From contig NZ_ACLQ01000014.1 in NCBI RefSeq assembly GCF_000174755.1, positions 1 to 42,682 on the forward strand: 42,682 bases of DNA. Reading direction: 5' to 3'. Shown here piece by piece: positions 33,053 to 40,113 of the stretch (its first letter is position 1; every line of letters begins with the position of its first letter). Below the pieces are notes generated by a model. That model saw only the letters and a list, made by a program, of their open reading frames with translations, had not been told where the DNA came from and did no database searches. The stretch comes from Capnocytophaga gingivalis ATCC 33624. Lineage in GTDB: Bacteria > Bacteroidota > Bacteroidia > Flavobacteriales > Flavobacteriaceae. Position numbers and translations under genes: made by a program.

Positions 33053-34444
33053 CTACCTGTCCATACGAACAATTCTTGGCTGGAAAGTGCCGATGATATC
33101 TACCAAATCAGTTTGGGAAGCCATTACGGTTTCTATATTTTTATACGCCATAGGGGCTTCTTCGGCATTGCCTCCGATGAGGGTAATATCTTTGGCTTTG
33201 AGGGCTTTTTTGATATCGGAGTTGGTAAAGCGGTTCTTGCTCTCATTGCGCGAGAAAGCCCGCCCTGCCCCGTGTGAAGCTGAATCGAAACTCTCGGTAT
33301 TGCCTTTGCCGCGCACGATATAACCGGCATCGGTCATTGAGGCAGGGATAATACCCAGTACCCCCTCCCCTGCTGGAGTTGCTCCTTTGCGATGTACTAT
33401 CACCTCCTTGCCATCGTGAATTTCTTTCCAGGCAAAATTGTGGTGGTTCTCGATGCGCGCTCTCAATCGTCCGCCTACAGCCTTTATCAATCGGCGGTGG
33501 ATATCGTCGTGGCAGGCAGATGCGTAATCGCCTGCGAGGTTCATAGCTGTCCAATACTCTAAACCTAAGTGGGTAGAGAGATCCAGCCACGCAAACTGTT
33601 GGGCTTCTTTGGGTAGCGGACATTGTTCGGCTGCCACACGCACATAATACTGGGCAATTTCAGCACCAAAACCACGCGAACCGCTATGCGAAAGTATACC
33701 GAGATATTTTCCTTTGGGTAAACCTATTTGAGGGTCGTCTGCTAAGAGTTCTACCTCGCCAAACTCCACAAAGTGATTGCCACTGCCCGAAGTACCCATC
33801 TGCTTGATTGCCTTATCCTTCAATCGCTTGAGGATAGGGATTAGCGAAAAAGTATCACGGTCGAAAATCTCGTGGTCTACGTGCGATTTATGAGTTTCGT
33901 ACATACCGAACTTCGTATGTTCCACAAGGGCTTTCTCATACTTATCACGCGCGCCCGAGAGGTAGGATACAGGGATATCCAAGATACTGAGGCACATACG
34001 GCAACCGATGTCCAAGCCTACCCCGTAAGGAATGACCGCATTCTCCACCGCTAGTACGCCCCCTATAGGCAAACCATAGCCACTATGCGCATCGGGCATT
34101 AGCGCACCGCCTACCGAAATAGGGAGTTTGAGAGCCGTATAGAGTTGCGTTTTTGCCTCTTCGGTGATGTCGTCGCCAAAGATGTGATAAGGGGCACGGG
34201 TAGCGTTGAGCTGTCGTTTTTCGGTTTTAGTAGACGAAAGCAGCGCTTCGGCTATCTGACCAAAAGTAAGGTGTCCTTCATACTGCGCAGGATTTTTTAA
34301 TATATCTTCAAGCACAGACTTTACGTACGCCAAGTTTTTAGTAGCGTAATTGCGTTTCATCACTTCTAACGCTACATTAATAGATTGATTATTCGGGAAG
34401 CCTAACTTGAGGAGGTCTTTCCCTTTGAGTTTTAAATTTGCCAT
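33053..34444 (-). CDS. rtcB: RNA-splicing ligase RtcB
   Basis: A 463-residue GTP- and Mn2+-dependent RNA ligase that joins 2',3'-cyclic phosphate and 5'-OH ends through a guanylated histidine. All key residues are visible: Cys148 in GLDIGCRM, Asn223/His224 in GTSGSGNHFVEFGE, His253 in SHSGSRGFG, His335 in ENHHNFAW, and the guanylation His391 in SHGAGRAFSR. HRKGATPA lies between them. It should therefore be active. RtcB and PrfH are known partners in repairing 16S rRNA cut by E3-type ribotoxins; prfH lies upstream in the same gene run. The DUF4304 gene ends only 6 nt before this start. Whether this RtcB is of the PrfH-associated subtype cannot be decided by eye. Its downstream neighbour has its own promoter. 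Confidence 0.95.
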   Translation of the reverse strand: MANLKLKGKDLLKLGFPNNQSINVALEVMKRNYATKNLAYVKSVLEDILKNPAQYEGHLTFGQIAEALLSSTKTEKRQLNATRAPYHIFGDDITEEAKTQLYTALKLPISVGGALMPDAHSGYGLPIGGVLAVENAVIPYGVGLDIGCRMCLSILDIPVSYLSGARDKYEKALVEHTKFGMYETHKSHVDHEIFDRDTFSLIPILKRLKDKAIKQMGTSGSGNHFVEFGEVELLADDPQIGLPKGKYLGILSHSGSRGFGAEIAQYYVRVAAEQCPLPKEAQQFAWLDLSTHLGLEYWTAMNLAGDYASACHDDIHRRLIKAVGGRLRARIENHHNFAWKEIHDGKEVIVHRKGATPAGEGVLGIIPASMTDAGYIVRGKGNTESFDSASHGAGRAFSRNESKNRFTNSDIKKALKAKDITLIGGNAEEAPMAYKNIETVMASQTDLVDIIGTFQPRIVRMDR

Positions 34445-34450
34445 AATTTG

Positions 34451-34849
34451 CTAATTAGATAGATATGGAAGCACGATTTGCTGAATATCAGTTAAAAAGG
34501 CTTCTCTATTCTCTTTAATTTTTTGTTTTCGTTTAAAAATATCGATGATAGAACCAGAAAACTCATACCAAATATCGCCATTGCCTTTGATATTACCTAT
34601 ACGCTGGGTATTATCATCAGGATAGAAAGAGATAGGCTCCTTATAAGGGGCTTTTTTGATATTTGCCGTGAAATAGATTTCATCAGCGCTGCCATAAGCG
34701 CCTTTTTGAATAGAAATCATTTGCAGGCTTTGTTCCACTACACGGTAAAAATGTAGTGCTTTTTTCTTAAATCCTAAGGGTTTTAGTATTTGATAGAGTT
34801 CTTTTACCATCTCGTCGAACTCAATTTGTGTAGCTGTTTTCTCTTTCAT
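34451..34849 (-). CDS. DUF4304 family protein
   Basis: A 132-residue protein fitting DUF4304: FDEMVKELYQILKPLGFKKK, HFYRVVEQSLQMISIQKGAY, then beta strands (DEIYFTANIKKAPYK) and a C-terminal helix. DUF4304 proteins are common in toxin-immunity neighbourhoods; no biochemical function is known. ATG 34849 is chosen: it overlaps the upstream gene's TGA as ATGA, whereas the more distant in-frame start at 34885 would overlap by 40 nt. The gene sits 6 nt before rtcB, so the two are probably translationally linked. Confidence 0.72.
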   Translation of the reverse strand: MKEKTATQIEFDEMVKELYQILKPLGFKKKALHFYRVVEQSLQMISIQKGAYGSADEIYFTANIKKAPYKEPISFYPDDNTQRIGNIKGNGDIWYEFSGSIIDIFKRKQKIKENREAFLTDIQQIVLPYLSN

Positions 34850-35193
34850 AGTAGATTTGTTAATTGTTCTTTTCTTTCTCTCCATTTTGGGTAATCAAAG
34901 ACAAAAGTGTATTGCTCGCCTACTTCTTTCTCTAAAAGTTTTGCCGAGGTGAGTACGCGGTTTACGAAAATATACTCACTTATAACATCTTTGAAATCGG
35001 ATTCAGGAGGGTAATTGTCATTGAAAATCTCTTGATACAAGTGGTTGAGTTCCTCTAATTCTTCTTTTAGATACGGATTGATATCCAAATCTGCAATCTC
35101 CACATTGCGAGGGGTAGGATTCTTCACATTTTCCTCTATCCAAATAGGGGAACAAAAGAACTCAAATTGGTATTTAAATTCAAACTTTTTCAT
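34846..35193 (-). CDS. Hypothetical small acidic protein
   Basis: A 115-residue protein, rich in aromatic and acidic residues: MKKFEFKYQFEFFCSPIWIE, NPTPRNVEIADLDINPYLKE, ELEELNHLYQEIFNDNYPPE, EQYTFVFDYPKWRERKEQL. It is probably a beta strand pair followed by helices. I do not recognise a family. Overlap of 4 nt with the DUF4304 gene and 25 nt spacing from the Imm26-like gene place it firmly in the rtcB run, and an immunity role is likely only by context. Confidence 0.68.
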   Translation of the reverse strand: MKKFEFKYQFEFFCSPIWIEENVKNPTPRNVEIADLDINPYLKEELEELNHLYQEIFNDNYPPESDFKDVISEYIFVNRVLTSAKLLEKEVGEQYTFVFDYPKWRERKEQLTNLL

Positions 35194-35218
35194 AGGATTA
35201 ATTTGTCAATTTACTAAT

Positions 35219-36055
35219 TTACCAATGGGCAACGACTGACTTGAACTTCTTCCTTTTCCTTTTATCGGGGATACCTGTATCGCTGTTCCATCGCTGTACG
35301 AATTTCTCAAAAGAATCGTAGGCTATTATATAGGGCGAAGGCGCTGGCAGGGATTTCTTAGGAATTGCAGTACCTATCCTCTCCAAGCGTTCAGCAAAGA
35401 GCAACAAGGCTTTATGACTCACCCTACGCACATCACTGAGCACTTCCTTCTCACCATCTCCCATCAGCTGAAGGCGCGCCTCCATTAGCGATTTCATCGT
35501 TGGCTTTTCAGTACTTTTATATAATAGTTCCACGAAAGTATAATGTCCGTCGCCCTCATAGTTATCAGTCCTCAATAGCCATACCGCACCATACTGACCT
35601 CCCAACAAGGGTACGCTCAGCACTTCATAAGGCGCAAAAAGGAAATCGGTTACCTTTTGCCAATGTTCGCGTGCAGGCACTGCTGTATTGGCAGTGGCAA
35701 GGCGAGAGAGCAATCGTACTACTTGCTGTTGTCGCTTTGCATAGCTCATCTGGGGGGTATCAGTACCAAACTGCTGTAGCCACTTTTTAGAAACTCCTTT
35801 TTGTACCAACTGTTGCAGGGGAGCTACCTCCTCGGGGCGCAACCACCCATACTGCCACAAAATAGCAAGGCGAAGGGTCAAAAATATTTCCTTCTCCAAG
35901 GTAGTGCGCACAGCTTCCTTGCGAAAAGTGTCTATAAGGGAGCGTATTTCAGCTTCTGTAGCGCCGTAGTGATAAGCATCTTCTACTATGCTATCCAACT
36001 CATTAGCGAGATCGCTTTCAAAAATATGAACGCCGTAAATATCTTTATTTTTCAT
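35219..36055 (-). CDS. Imm26-like immunity protein, second family member
   Basis: A 278-residue protein with the same plan as the one at 19576-20403. The helical N-terminus (YGVHIFESDLANELDSIVED, LTLRLAILWQYGWLRPEEVA, QKGVSKKWLQQF) is followed by a beta domain from about residue 140 (FLFAPYEVLSVPLLGGQYGA, then VWLLRTDN; YTFVELLYKS), where the P-x-E-V...G-x-YG-A-V pattern resembles Imm26. It ends with basic residues (PDKRKRKKFKSVVAHW). ATG 36055 (MKNKDIYGVHIFE) is chosen over a TTG at 36085. A possible -7 box TAATTTTG lies at 36087-36094. Toxin target unknown. Confidence 0.68.
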   Translation of the reverse strand: MKNKDIYGVHIFESDLANELDSIVEDAYHYGATEAEIRSLIDTFRKEAVRTTLEKEIFLTLRLAILWQYGWLRPEEVAPLQQLVQKGVSKKWLQQFGTDTPQMSYAKRQQQVVRLLSRLATANTAVPAREHWQKVTDFLFAPYEVLSVPLLGGQYGAVWLLRTDNYEGDGHYTFVELLYKSTEKPTMKSLMEARLQLMGDGEKEVLSDVRRVSHKALLLFAERLERIGTAIPKKSLPAPSPYIIAYDSFEKFVQRWNSDTGIPDKRKRKKFKSVVAHW

Positions 36056-36091
36056 AAAACAGTTGTTTATTGTAAGCCCTGACAACCAAAA

Positions 36092-36712
36092 TTAACGAAT
36101 TAAATCGGTTAAGGTATAATCCGTTTTCAGTATATCACCATCTTCTACCTCAAATATATAAAGTGAACTATTGTCCTGACTATCAACAAACAAAAGGCGT
36201 TCATTCTCATATCCTATGGAAAGGCTTTGCGACAATCTTTCTAAAGAGAAAGAACCTTCTTCATAGCCTACCTCTTGCAGCGTAGTAGCATAAGCTTTTA
36301 GCTGAGTAATGATAGTACATTGATGCTTGTCTATCGTTATCTCTTTGCAAAGTTCTTCCAATGAATACAACACAAAAGGCGTTTGCTCTGAAAAGATAGG
36401 AAAACAAACGATCTCTTTCTGTGCTTTTAGATAGTTTCTGTATTTTGGGGATAAGGATTTAACTTCCTTATTCCCTGGCAATGACCTTACACTTTTAGGG
36501 CTACTTGTATGATTTTCCTTACTTTGAGATAGTGCAGAAGGCGATATCCATTGCATAGGATTAAAATCAAACATAGCTGTACAATGAGGGCAATGTAAAA
36601 ACATAAACTGCATTTGCTTCCCGATAGCTTCCTTCAAAAAATTAAAGTCATAATCAGAAAGTGTTTCCGGCAGGAAGGTTCTGTTACAATTAGGACAAGT
36701 AAGTTCTTTCAT
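36092..36712 (-). CDS. Zinc-ribbon / SUKH-like protein
   Basis: A 206-residue protein combining an N-terminal zinc ribbon (CPNC at residues 5-8, CPHC at 41-44, both CPxC knuckles) with a C-terminal half whose end looks like a SUKH core: SLERLSQSLSIGYENERLLF, VDSQDNSSLYIFEVEDGDIL, then TDYTLTDLIR. A linker rich in S/K/P (about 60-90) separates them. Zinc ribbons often bind nucleic acid or act as rubredoxin-like structural units, so this may be an immunity domain with an added nucleic-acid or protein contact module. It follows the exonuclease gene by 10 nt. Confidence 0.7.
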   Translation of the reverse strand: MKELTCPNCNRTFLPETLSDYDFNFLKEAIGKQMQFMFLHCPHCTAMFDFNPMQWISPSALSQSKENHTSSPKSVRSLPGNKEVKSLSPKYRNYLKAQKEIVCFPIFSEQTPFVLYSLEELCKEITIDKHQCTIITQLKAYATTLQEVGYEEGSFSLERLSQSLSIGYENERLLFVDSQDNSSLYIFEVEDGDILKTDYTLTDLIR

Positions 36713-36722
36713 TATATTGCTT

Positions 36723-37277
36723 TTAATTTTGTTCCAGAGGGTTAGTTATTAACTTATACATAATCTTGGCAATGTTATAAGCATCATCTTTGCCTCGGTG
36801 ATGGGTTCCTACAAGGGGTATCTTGAGATAGTTCAGTGCCTGATGCATTCCCAATCGCTTGGGGTGCTGGGTTACCTCTTGGAAGCGTTCCTTTACATTG
36901 ATATGCTCATTGCGCATTGGGTAAGGCAGTTTCCTAAGAGCGCATTGCTTTTGGAGCATATTCCTATCGTAATTCCCATAACTCGCCCAAGTGTACTGAT
37001 AGGCTTGGTATTCCTTTTTAAGGATTTGCAAGGCTTCTTCAAAACTTACGCCTTCCCGCGCTACCAGTTCGGGGGTAAGGGTGGTAAGTTGGGTACAAAA
37101 AGGACTGATTTTGGAATGTGTAGGTTTTACCAAAATACCTCTGTTATCACTGACCTCACCTGTAAGGGTATCGAGCAGGCAAATGCCAATTTCTATAATT
37201 TCGCTCACTTCTCCTTTGGGGGGTATTCCCTCCCAACAAGTCGCTTCTAAGTCTATAATAATGATTTTGTTTGTCAT
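36723..37277 (-). CDS. DEDDh 3'-5' exonuclease, ERI1/KapD-like
   Basis: A 184-residue DEDDh exonuclease domain protein. Catalytic acids are present: Asp9 and Glu11 in IIIIDLEATCWE, Asp104 in SYGNYDRNMLQ, and His160/Asp165 in THHRGKDDAYNIAKIMYKL. The DLEATCW signature is typical of the ERI1/KapD (Snipper) subgroup, whose studied members trim RNA 3' ends (metazoan ERI1 trims 5.8S rRNA and histone mRNA). Substrate here is unknown. Its position between RNA-repair genes prfH and rtcB makes RNA end-trimming an attractive inference. A possible promoter box lies at 37317-37324. Confidence 0.9.
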   Translation of the reverse strand: MTNKIIIIDLEATCWEGIPPKGEVSEIIEIGICLLDTLTGEVSDNRGILVKPTHSKISPFCTQLTTLTPELVAREGVSFEEALQILKKEYQAYQYTWASYGNYDRNMLQKQCALRKLPYPMRNEHINVKERFQEVTQHPKRLGMHQALNYLKIPLVGTHHRGKDDAYNIAKIMYKLITNPLEQN

Positions 37278-37316
37278 TGTTTTAATTTTTTAATGAAACT
37301 CATACTATATCACTTT

Positions 37317-37324
37317 CAAAAATA
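37317..37324 (-). promoter_or_regulatory. Possible internal -7 box before the exonuclease
   Basis: Minus-strand TATTTTTG fits TAnnTTTG and gives a leader of about 35 nt to ATG 37277. No -33 TTG is seen, so this is tentative. Confidence 0.4.
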
Positions 37325-37365
37325 CGAATACCGTGAATATTTCTTTTTGTGATAGAATGAATGTA

Positions 37366-37812
37366 TTAATTGATAATATCCTTTACATATTTTTTCCATT
37401 GCTCTGGGTTATGTACCTTTTGTAACAATTGCTTTACATAAGGGCGAATCTGCAAACGGGCTTTCTCGCCTGCTTCTTTTGAAATCCCTTCCTTAGTAGA
37501 TTGATAATACAACAGTGGCCAGAAGAGTTGTTCAGCAGTTTCATCATAACCGTGCAAGCGATGCGTAAAATAACCTTCGGCTTTTCCTGCTTCATACAGT
37601 TGTATCAAAGCCTTAAAACCTTCATCTATGCCCCACGCACAAAGCAATTTAGCAGCACAAAGCTCAATAAAGACATCTTCGTGGGTAAGCAGTTTCTTAA
37701 GACCGTCTATGCGCTCTTGAGAAATATCCTCTGGTTCGAGTTCTTCAGGAAAGCTAGTGTAAGTAACTCCTTGAGGAATACTATTTAAAAGTTCTTGTAT
37801 CTGTTCTTCCAT
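37366..37812 (-). CDS. Helical-repeat immunity-like protein, copy A
   Basis: A 148-residue all-helical protein: IQELLNSIPQGVTYTSFPEE, QERIDGLKKLLTHEDVFIEL, CAAKLLCAWGIDEGFKALIQ, YFTHRLHGYDETAEQLFWPL, KARLQIRPYVKQLLQKVHNP. The helix pairs resemble HEAT repeats. It is a clear paralogue of 38909-39358 with matching motifs throughout (LLTHE, LLCxWGIDEGFxALxQ, THRLxGYDETAE), at about 60 percent identity by eye. Two intervening genes and prfH position suggest an ancient local duplication. No family name recognised. Confidence 0.75.
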   Translation of the reverse strand: MEEQIQELLNSIPQGVTYTSFPEELEPEDISQERIDGLKKLLTHEDVFIELCAAKLLCAWGIDEGFKALIQLYEAGKAEGYFTHRLHGYDETAEQLFWPLLYYQSTKEGISKEAGEKARLQIRPYVKQLLQKVHNPEQWKKYVKDIIN

Positions 37813-37823
37813 AACTTTATTTT

Positions 37824-38279
37824 TTAATGTGGAAAAATATAATTACCGTGGAGTTCATCTATCCACATCACTTCTCCATCTTCAAAACAAATTTCTACCT
37901 CCAAAGGAAATTCACTATCCTCTCTATCCCAATTGGTAAAAGCTCCTACATAAATAACATTTTTAGAGGTCTTACACTGACTGGGAATAGCTACAAACTC
38001 AAAATCAAGCTCGAAATGGTGTGTATTCTTTCGCTCCAGCTCTCCTTCGTTAACCAACTCTTCGTAAAAGTCCCGCAATTGCTCTTTCAGTTGTTCCCGA
38101 TAGGAATTGTGATAAAAGAACTGTTCAAAGGCAACTTCTTGCTTAGGCGAAAAGAAACCTGCTTCTCCTGTTTCATTATATATCCATATAGGCAGTGTTG
38201 CACCCAAACTCGGAATCAATATATCGCTAATGGTAGAGGATATACCTTCTTCTTTTTCAAAAATAATTGTTCTGATCAT
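37824..38279 (-). CDS. Hypothetical protein in rtcB-prfH run
   Basis: A 151-residue acidic protein. It opens with a beta strand (MIRTIIFEKEEGISSTISDI), then LPIWIYNETGEAGFFSPKQE, an amphipathic helix (YREQLKEQLRDFYEELVNEG) and a beta end (VIYVGAFTNWDREDSEFPLE, VEICFEDGEVMWIDELHGNY). The final strand pair resembles small beta-domain proteins seen in immunity loci, but I cannot name a family. It is 11 nt upstream of copy A of the helical-repeat gene. Confidence 0.68.
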   Translation of the reverse strand: MIRTIIFEKEEGISSTISDILIPSLGATLPIWIYNETGEAGFFSPKQEVAFEQFFYHNSYREQLKEQLRDFYEELVNEGELERKNTHHFELDFEFVAIPSQCKTSKNVIYVGAFTNWDREDSEFPLEVEICFEDGEVMWIDELHGNYIFPH

Positions 38280-38311
38280 ATTGCTTTTAGTTTTTACTCA
38301 TCTTCGCCAAA

Positions 38312-38719
38312 TTATCCCATTGCCTCATTGTCCTTAATGAAATAGCTCTTATCTTCTGTGGGGCAATAGTAGAGTCTGAGCTTTTCACCTTCTTCCAAAA
38401 GAAAGGTAATCTCACTATTTCCGGCTACTTTTTCGGCAAAAATAGCGCTAATGTGTTTGCCTTTGAGTTGCCAAGCCTCAGTAAGGTCATCAAAGCGATA
38501 GTCATCATCGTCCTCATCTACTTCATACTCATTCCAACACTCACAAAAAGCAATACCCACATCTAAAAAGAAATGAAAAATAGGTTGTCCTTCTGCTTTC
38601 AGATAGACGATTAAAACATTTCCATCATCAGGATTTACACACACTTTGAGTTGCTCTATGGGCAAACCATTGAGCAACGTAAGGTTGAAATGGGTATCTT
38701 GGTACATTCTTCCTGTCAT
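38312..38719 (-). CDS. Hypothetical acidic protein in rtcB-prfH run
   Basis: A 135-residue protein: DTHFNLTLLNGLPIEQLKVC, VNPDDGNVLIVYLKAEGQPI, FHFFLDVGIAFCECWNEYEV, an acidic DEDDDDYRFDD loop, then KHISAIFAEKVAGNSEITFL and a beta end. ATG 38719 (MTGRMYQ) is chosen. In-frame sequence continues upstream to 38836, but that extension codes for a low-complexity, basic, cysteine-containing stretch unlike the rest and has no ATG. Family unknown; beta-sandwich immunity protein possible. Confidence 0.65.
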   Translation of the reverse strand: MTGRMYQDTHFNLTLLNGLPIEQLKVCVNPDDGNVLIVYLKAEGQPIFHFFLDVGIAFCECWNEYEVDEDDDDYRFDDLTEAWQLKGKHISAIFAEKVAGNSEITFLLEEGEKLRLYYCPTEDKSYFIKDNEAMG

Positions 38720-38908
38720 AAAGTTTATTTTTTTGAGAGTGTCTAAAAAGTTCTTTTTTGGAGAGCATTTATAAAACGTTGTTTTATGGGCGTTTGCAGC
38801 ACATACCCAGCTATCGCTGGCTTTCCTACACAACATACTCTAAAAGTGATTGATTATCAGAGTAATAAACTTTGCCAAAGGTCGTAGTACCATAAACGAT
38901 TTATCCCT
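38720..38908. other. Non-coding gap inside the rtcB-prfH run
   Basis: This 189-bp gap holds two small hairpins: ATAAAAC/GTTTTAT around 38771-38787 and CCAGC-TATC-GCTGG at 38807-38820. There is no consensus -7 box and no convincing ORF. GAGTGTCTAAAAAG near 38736 has the look of an insertion-sequence end, but no partner repeat or transposase was found. Confidence 0.4.
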
Positions 38909-39358
38909 TTATGCAAGAATTTCTTTTACTCTTGTTTTTTCCCAATCTTCAGGGTGAGCGACTTTTTGCAAAAGTTCCTTTACATAAGGCTGTATCTGTT
39001 GGCGGGCTTTCTCTCCTGCTTGCTCAGAAATATCTGCTTTGTTTCCTTGATAAAATATAAGAGCCCACAAGATATGTTCCGCCGTTTCATCATAGCCATA
39101 CAAGCGATGGGTATAACAACCTTCTACAGCACCTGTTTCGTAGCGTTGTACCAATGCCTGAAAACCTTCATCTATACCCCAAGAGCAGAGCAAGATAGCT
39201 GCTGATAGCTGTATATATTCCTCTTCATGGGTTAGTAATTTACACACACCATCAATGCGCTCTTGTGGCACATCTTCAAGATCAAGTTCTTCAGGAATGG
39301 TAGTATAAGTAACCTCCTGAGGAATACTATATAAGAGTTCTTGTATGTATTTTACCAT
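38909..39358 (-). CDS. Helical-repeat immunity-like protein, copy B
   Basis: A 149-residue paralogue of 37366-37812: IQELLYSIPQEVTYTTIPEE, QERIDGVCKLLTHEEEYIQL, AILLCSWGIDEGFQALVQRY, YTHRLYGYDETAEHILWALI, QIQPYVKELLQKVAHPEDWE. HEAT-like helix pairs are predicted. The gene starts 3 nt after the prfH stop, so prfH and this gene should be translated from one message. That makes it the closest partner of prfH here. Whether it is an immunity protein or a PrfH accessory is open. Confidence 0.75.
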   Translation of the reverse strand: MVKYIQELLYSIPQEVTYTTIPEELDLEDVPQERIDGVCKLLTHEEEYIQLSAAILLCSWGIDEGFQALVQRYETGAVEGCYTHRLYGYDETAEHILWALIFYQGNKADISEQAGEKARQQIQPYVKELLQKVAHPEDWEKTRVKEILA

Positions 39359-39361
39359 AAG

Positions 39362-40057
39362 CTAACGACTAACAACTAATTTAATTTCCCTCTTCGCTTC
39401 TGCACGTTCTTTCTTATAGCTTTTTTCTACATAAGTGCTTTTGAAATCGGTGCCTTTGAAAGTGCGCACAGGGTTACCGCGTTGCACTTGGGTGTGATTG
39501 TTCCAATGGTTCTGTGCTTGCTCAGCAAGTTGCTGAAGCTCCATTTCGGCGAGTTTTTCTTTAAGGCGGGCAAGGGCGAGTTTTTTATTGTCCAGTTGTG
39601 AACGTGAATCTTGTGCCAATACGCTGATACCCGTAGGCAGGTGGGTGGCGCGCACTGCCGAATTTACCTTGTTCACATTCTGTCCGCCATTGCCTTGCGA
39701 GCGAGTGGTTTGGAACTGTACATCGCGCTCTGAGAAAAGCTGGCGTTGCAGTTGGTCGAGCTCAAAAACGCCTATATACCAATTGCTGCGCTGGTGAAAC
39801 TTGCGAAAAGTACTCTTGCCTACCCAGCACACGGTGCCGAGCCAAGTTTTCAAAAACGACGCTAACTCCTTGCCTTTGAGTTGCAGGGTAACCGATTTTA
39901 CAGTGAGATTGGCATCGCCTTCCTCTCGGCTGAGAATGGTATAGCTGATGCCTGCTTGAGTAGCTTCTTGCAGGAAAGTCTTGAGCACTTTCGCCACTAC
40001 CCATTGGCATTCTAAGGGACCGCGACCTGCGGTGATTTGTATGATTTTTTCTTCCAT
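39362..40057 (-). CDS. prfH: Peptide chain release factor-like protein PrfH
   Basis: A 231-residue release-factor homologue. The catalytic GGQ is at residues 124-126 in RSQGNGGQNVNKVNSAVRAT, with the class-typical HLPTGISVLAQDSRSQLDNK after it and a C-terminal QRGNPVRTFKGTDF element. The N-terminal 110 residues match the PrfH-specific domain (AGRGPLECQWVVAKVLKTFL, GTVCWVGKSTFRKFHQRSNW) in place of the codon-recognition domain. Known PrfH releases the nascent chain from ribosomes whose 16S rRNA was cut at the decoding centre, after which RtcB rejoins the rRNA. All essential parts are present. It is separated from rtcB by nine genes of the same direction. Confidence 0.95.
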   Translation of the reverse strand: MEEKIIQITAGRGPLECQWVVAKVLKTFLQEATQAGISYTILSREEGDANLTVKSVTLQLKGKELASFLKTWLGTVCWVGKSTFRKFHQRSNWYIGVFELDQLQRQLFSERDVQFQTTRSQGNGGQNVNKVNSAVRATHLPTGISVLAQDSRSQLDNKKLALARLKEKLAEMELQQLAEQAQNHWNNHTQVQRGNPVRTFKGTDFKSTYVEKSYKKERAEAKREIKLVVSR

Positions 40058-40076
40058 TTTTTTGTTTTTTTGTAAA

Positions 40077-40112
40077 CCGGACGAGTCGGACAGGGCGGAC
40101 TGGTCGGATAAG
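40077..40112. repeat. Four tandem 9-bp repeats (NCGGACNRG)
   Basis: CCGGACGAG, TCGGACAGG, GCGGACTGG and TCGGATAAG follow each other without gaps, 1 nt after the stop of the basic-protein gene and 19 nt before the prfH start on the minus strand. The repeat thus forms the prfH leader. Confidence 0.8.
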
Positions 40113-40113
40113 G

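Noticed and set aside
38730-38830. Possible insertion-sequence end (GAGTGTCTAAAAAG)
   Set aside because: No matching inverted repeat, target duplication or transposase remnant was seen nearby.
38720-38836. 39-residue N-terminal extension of the protein at 38312
   Set aside because: No ATG, atypical composition with hairpins in the DNA; treated as intergenic.
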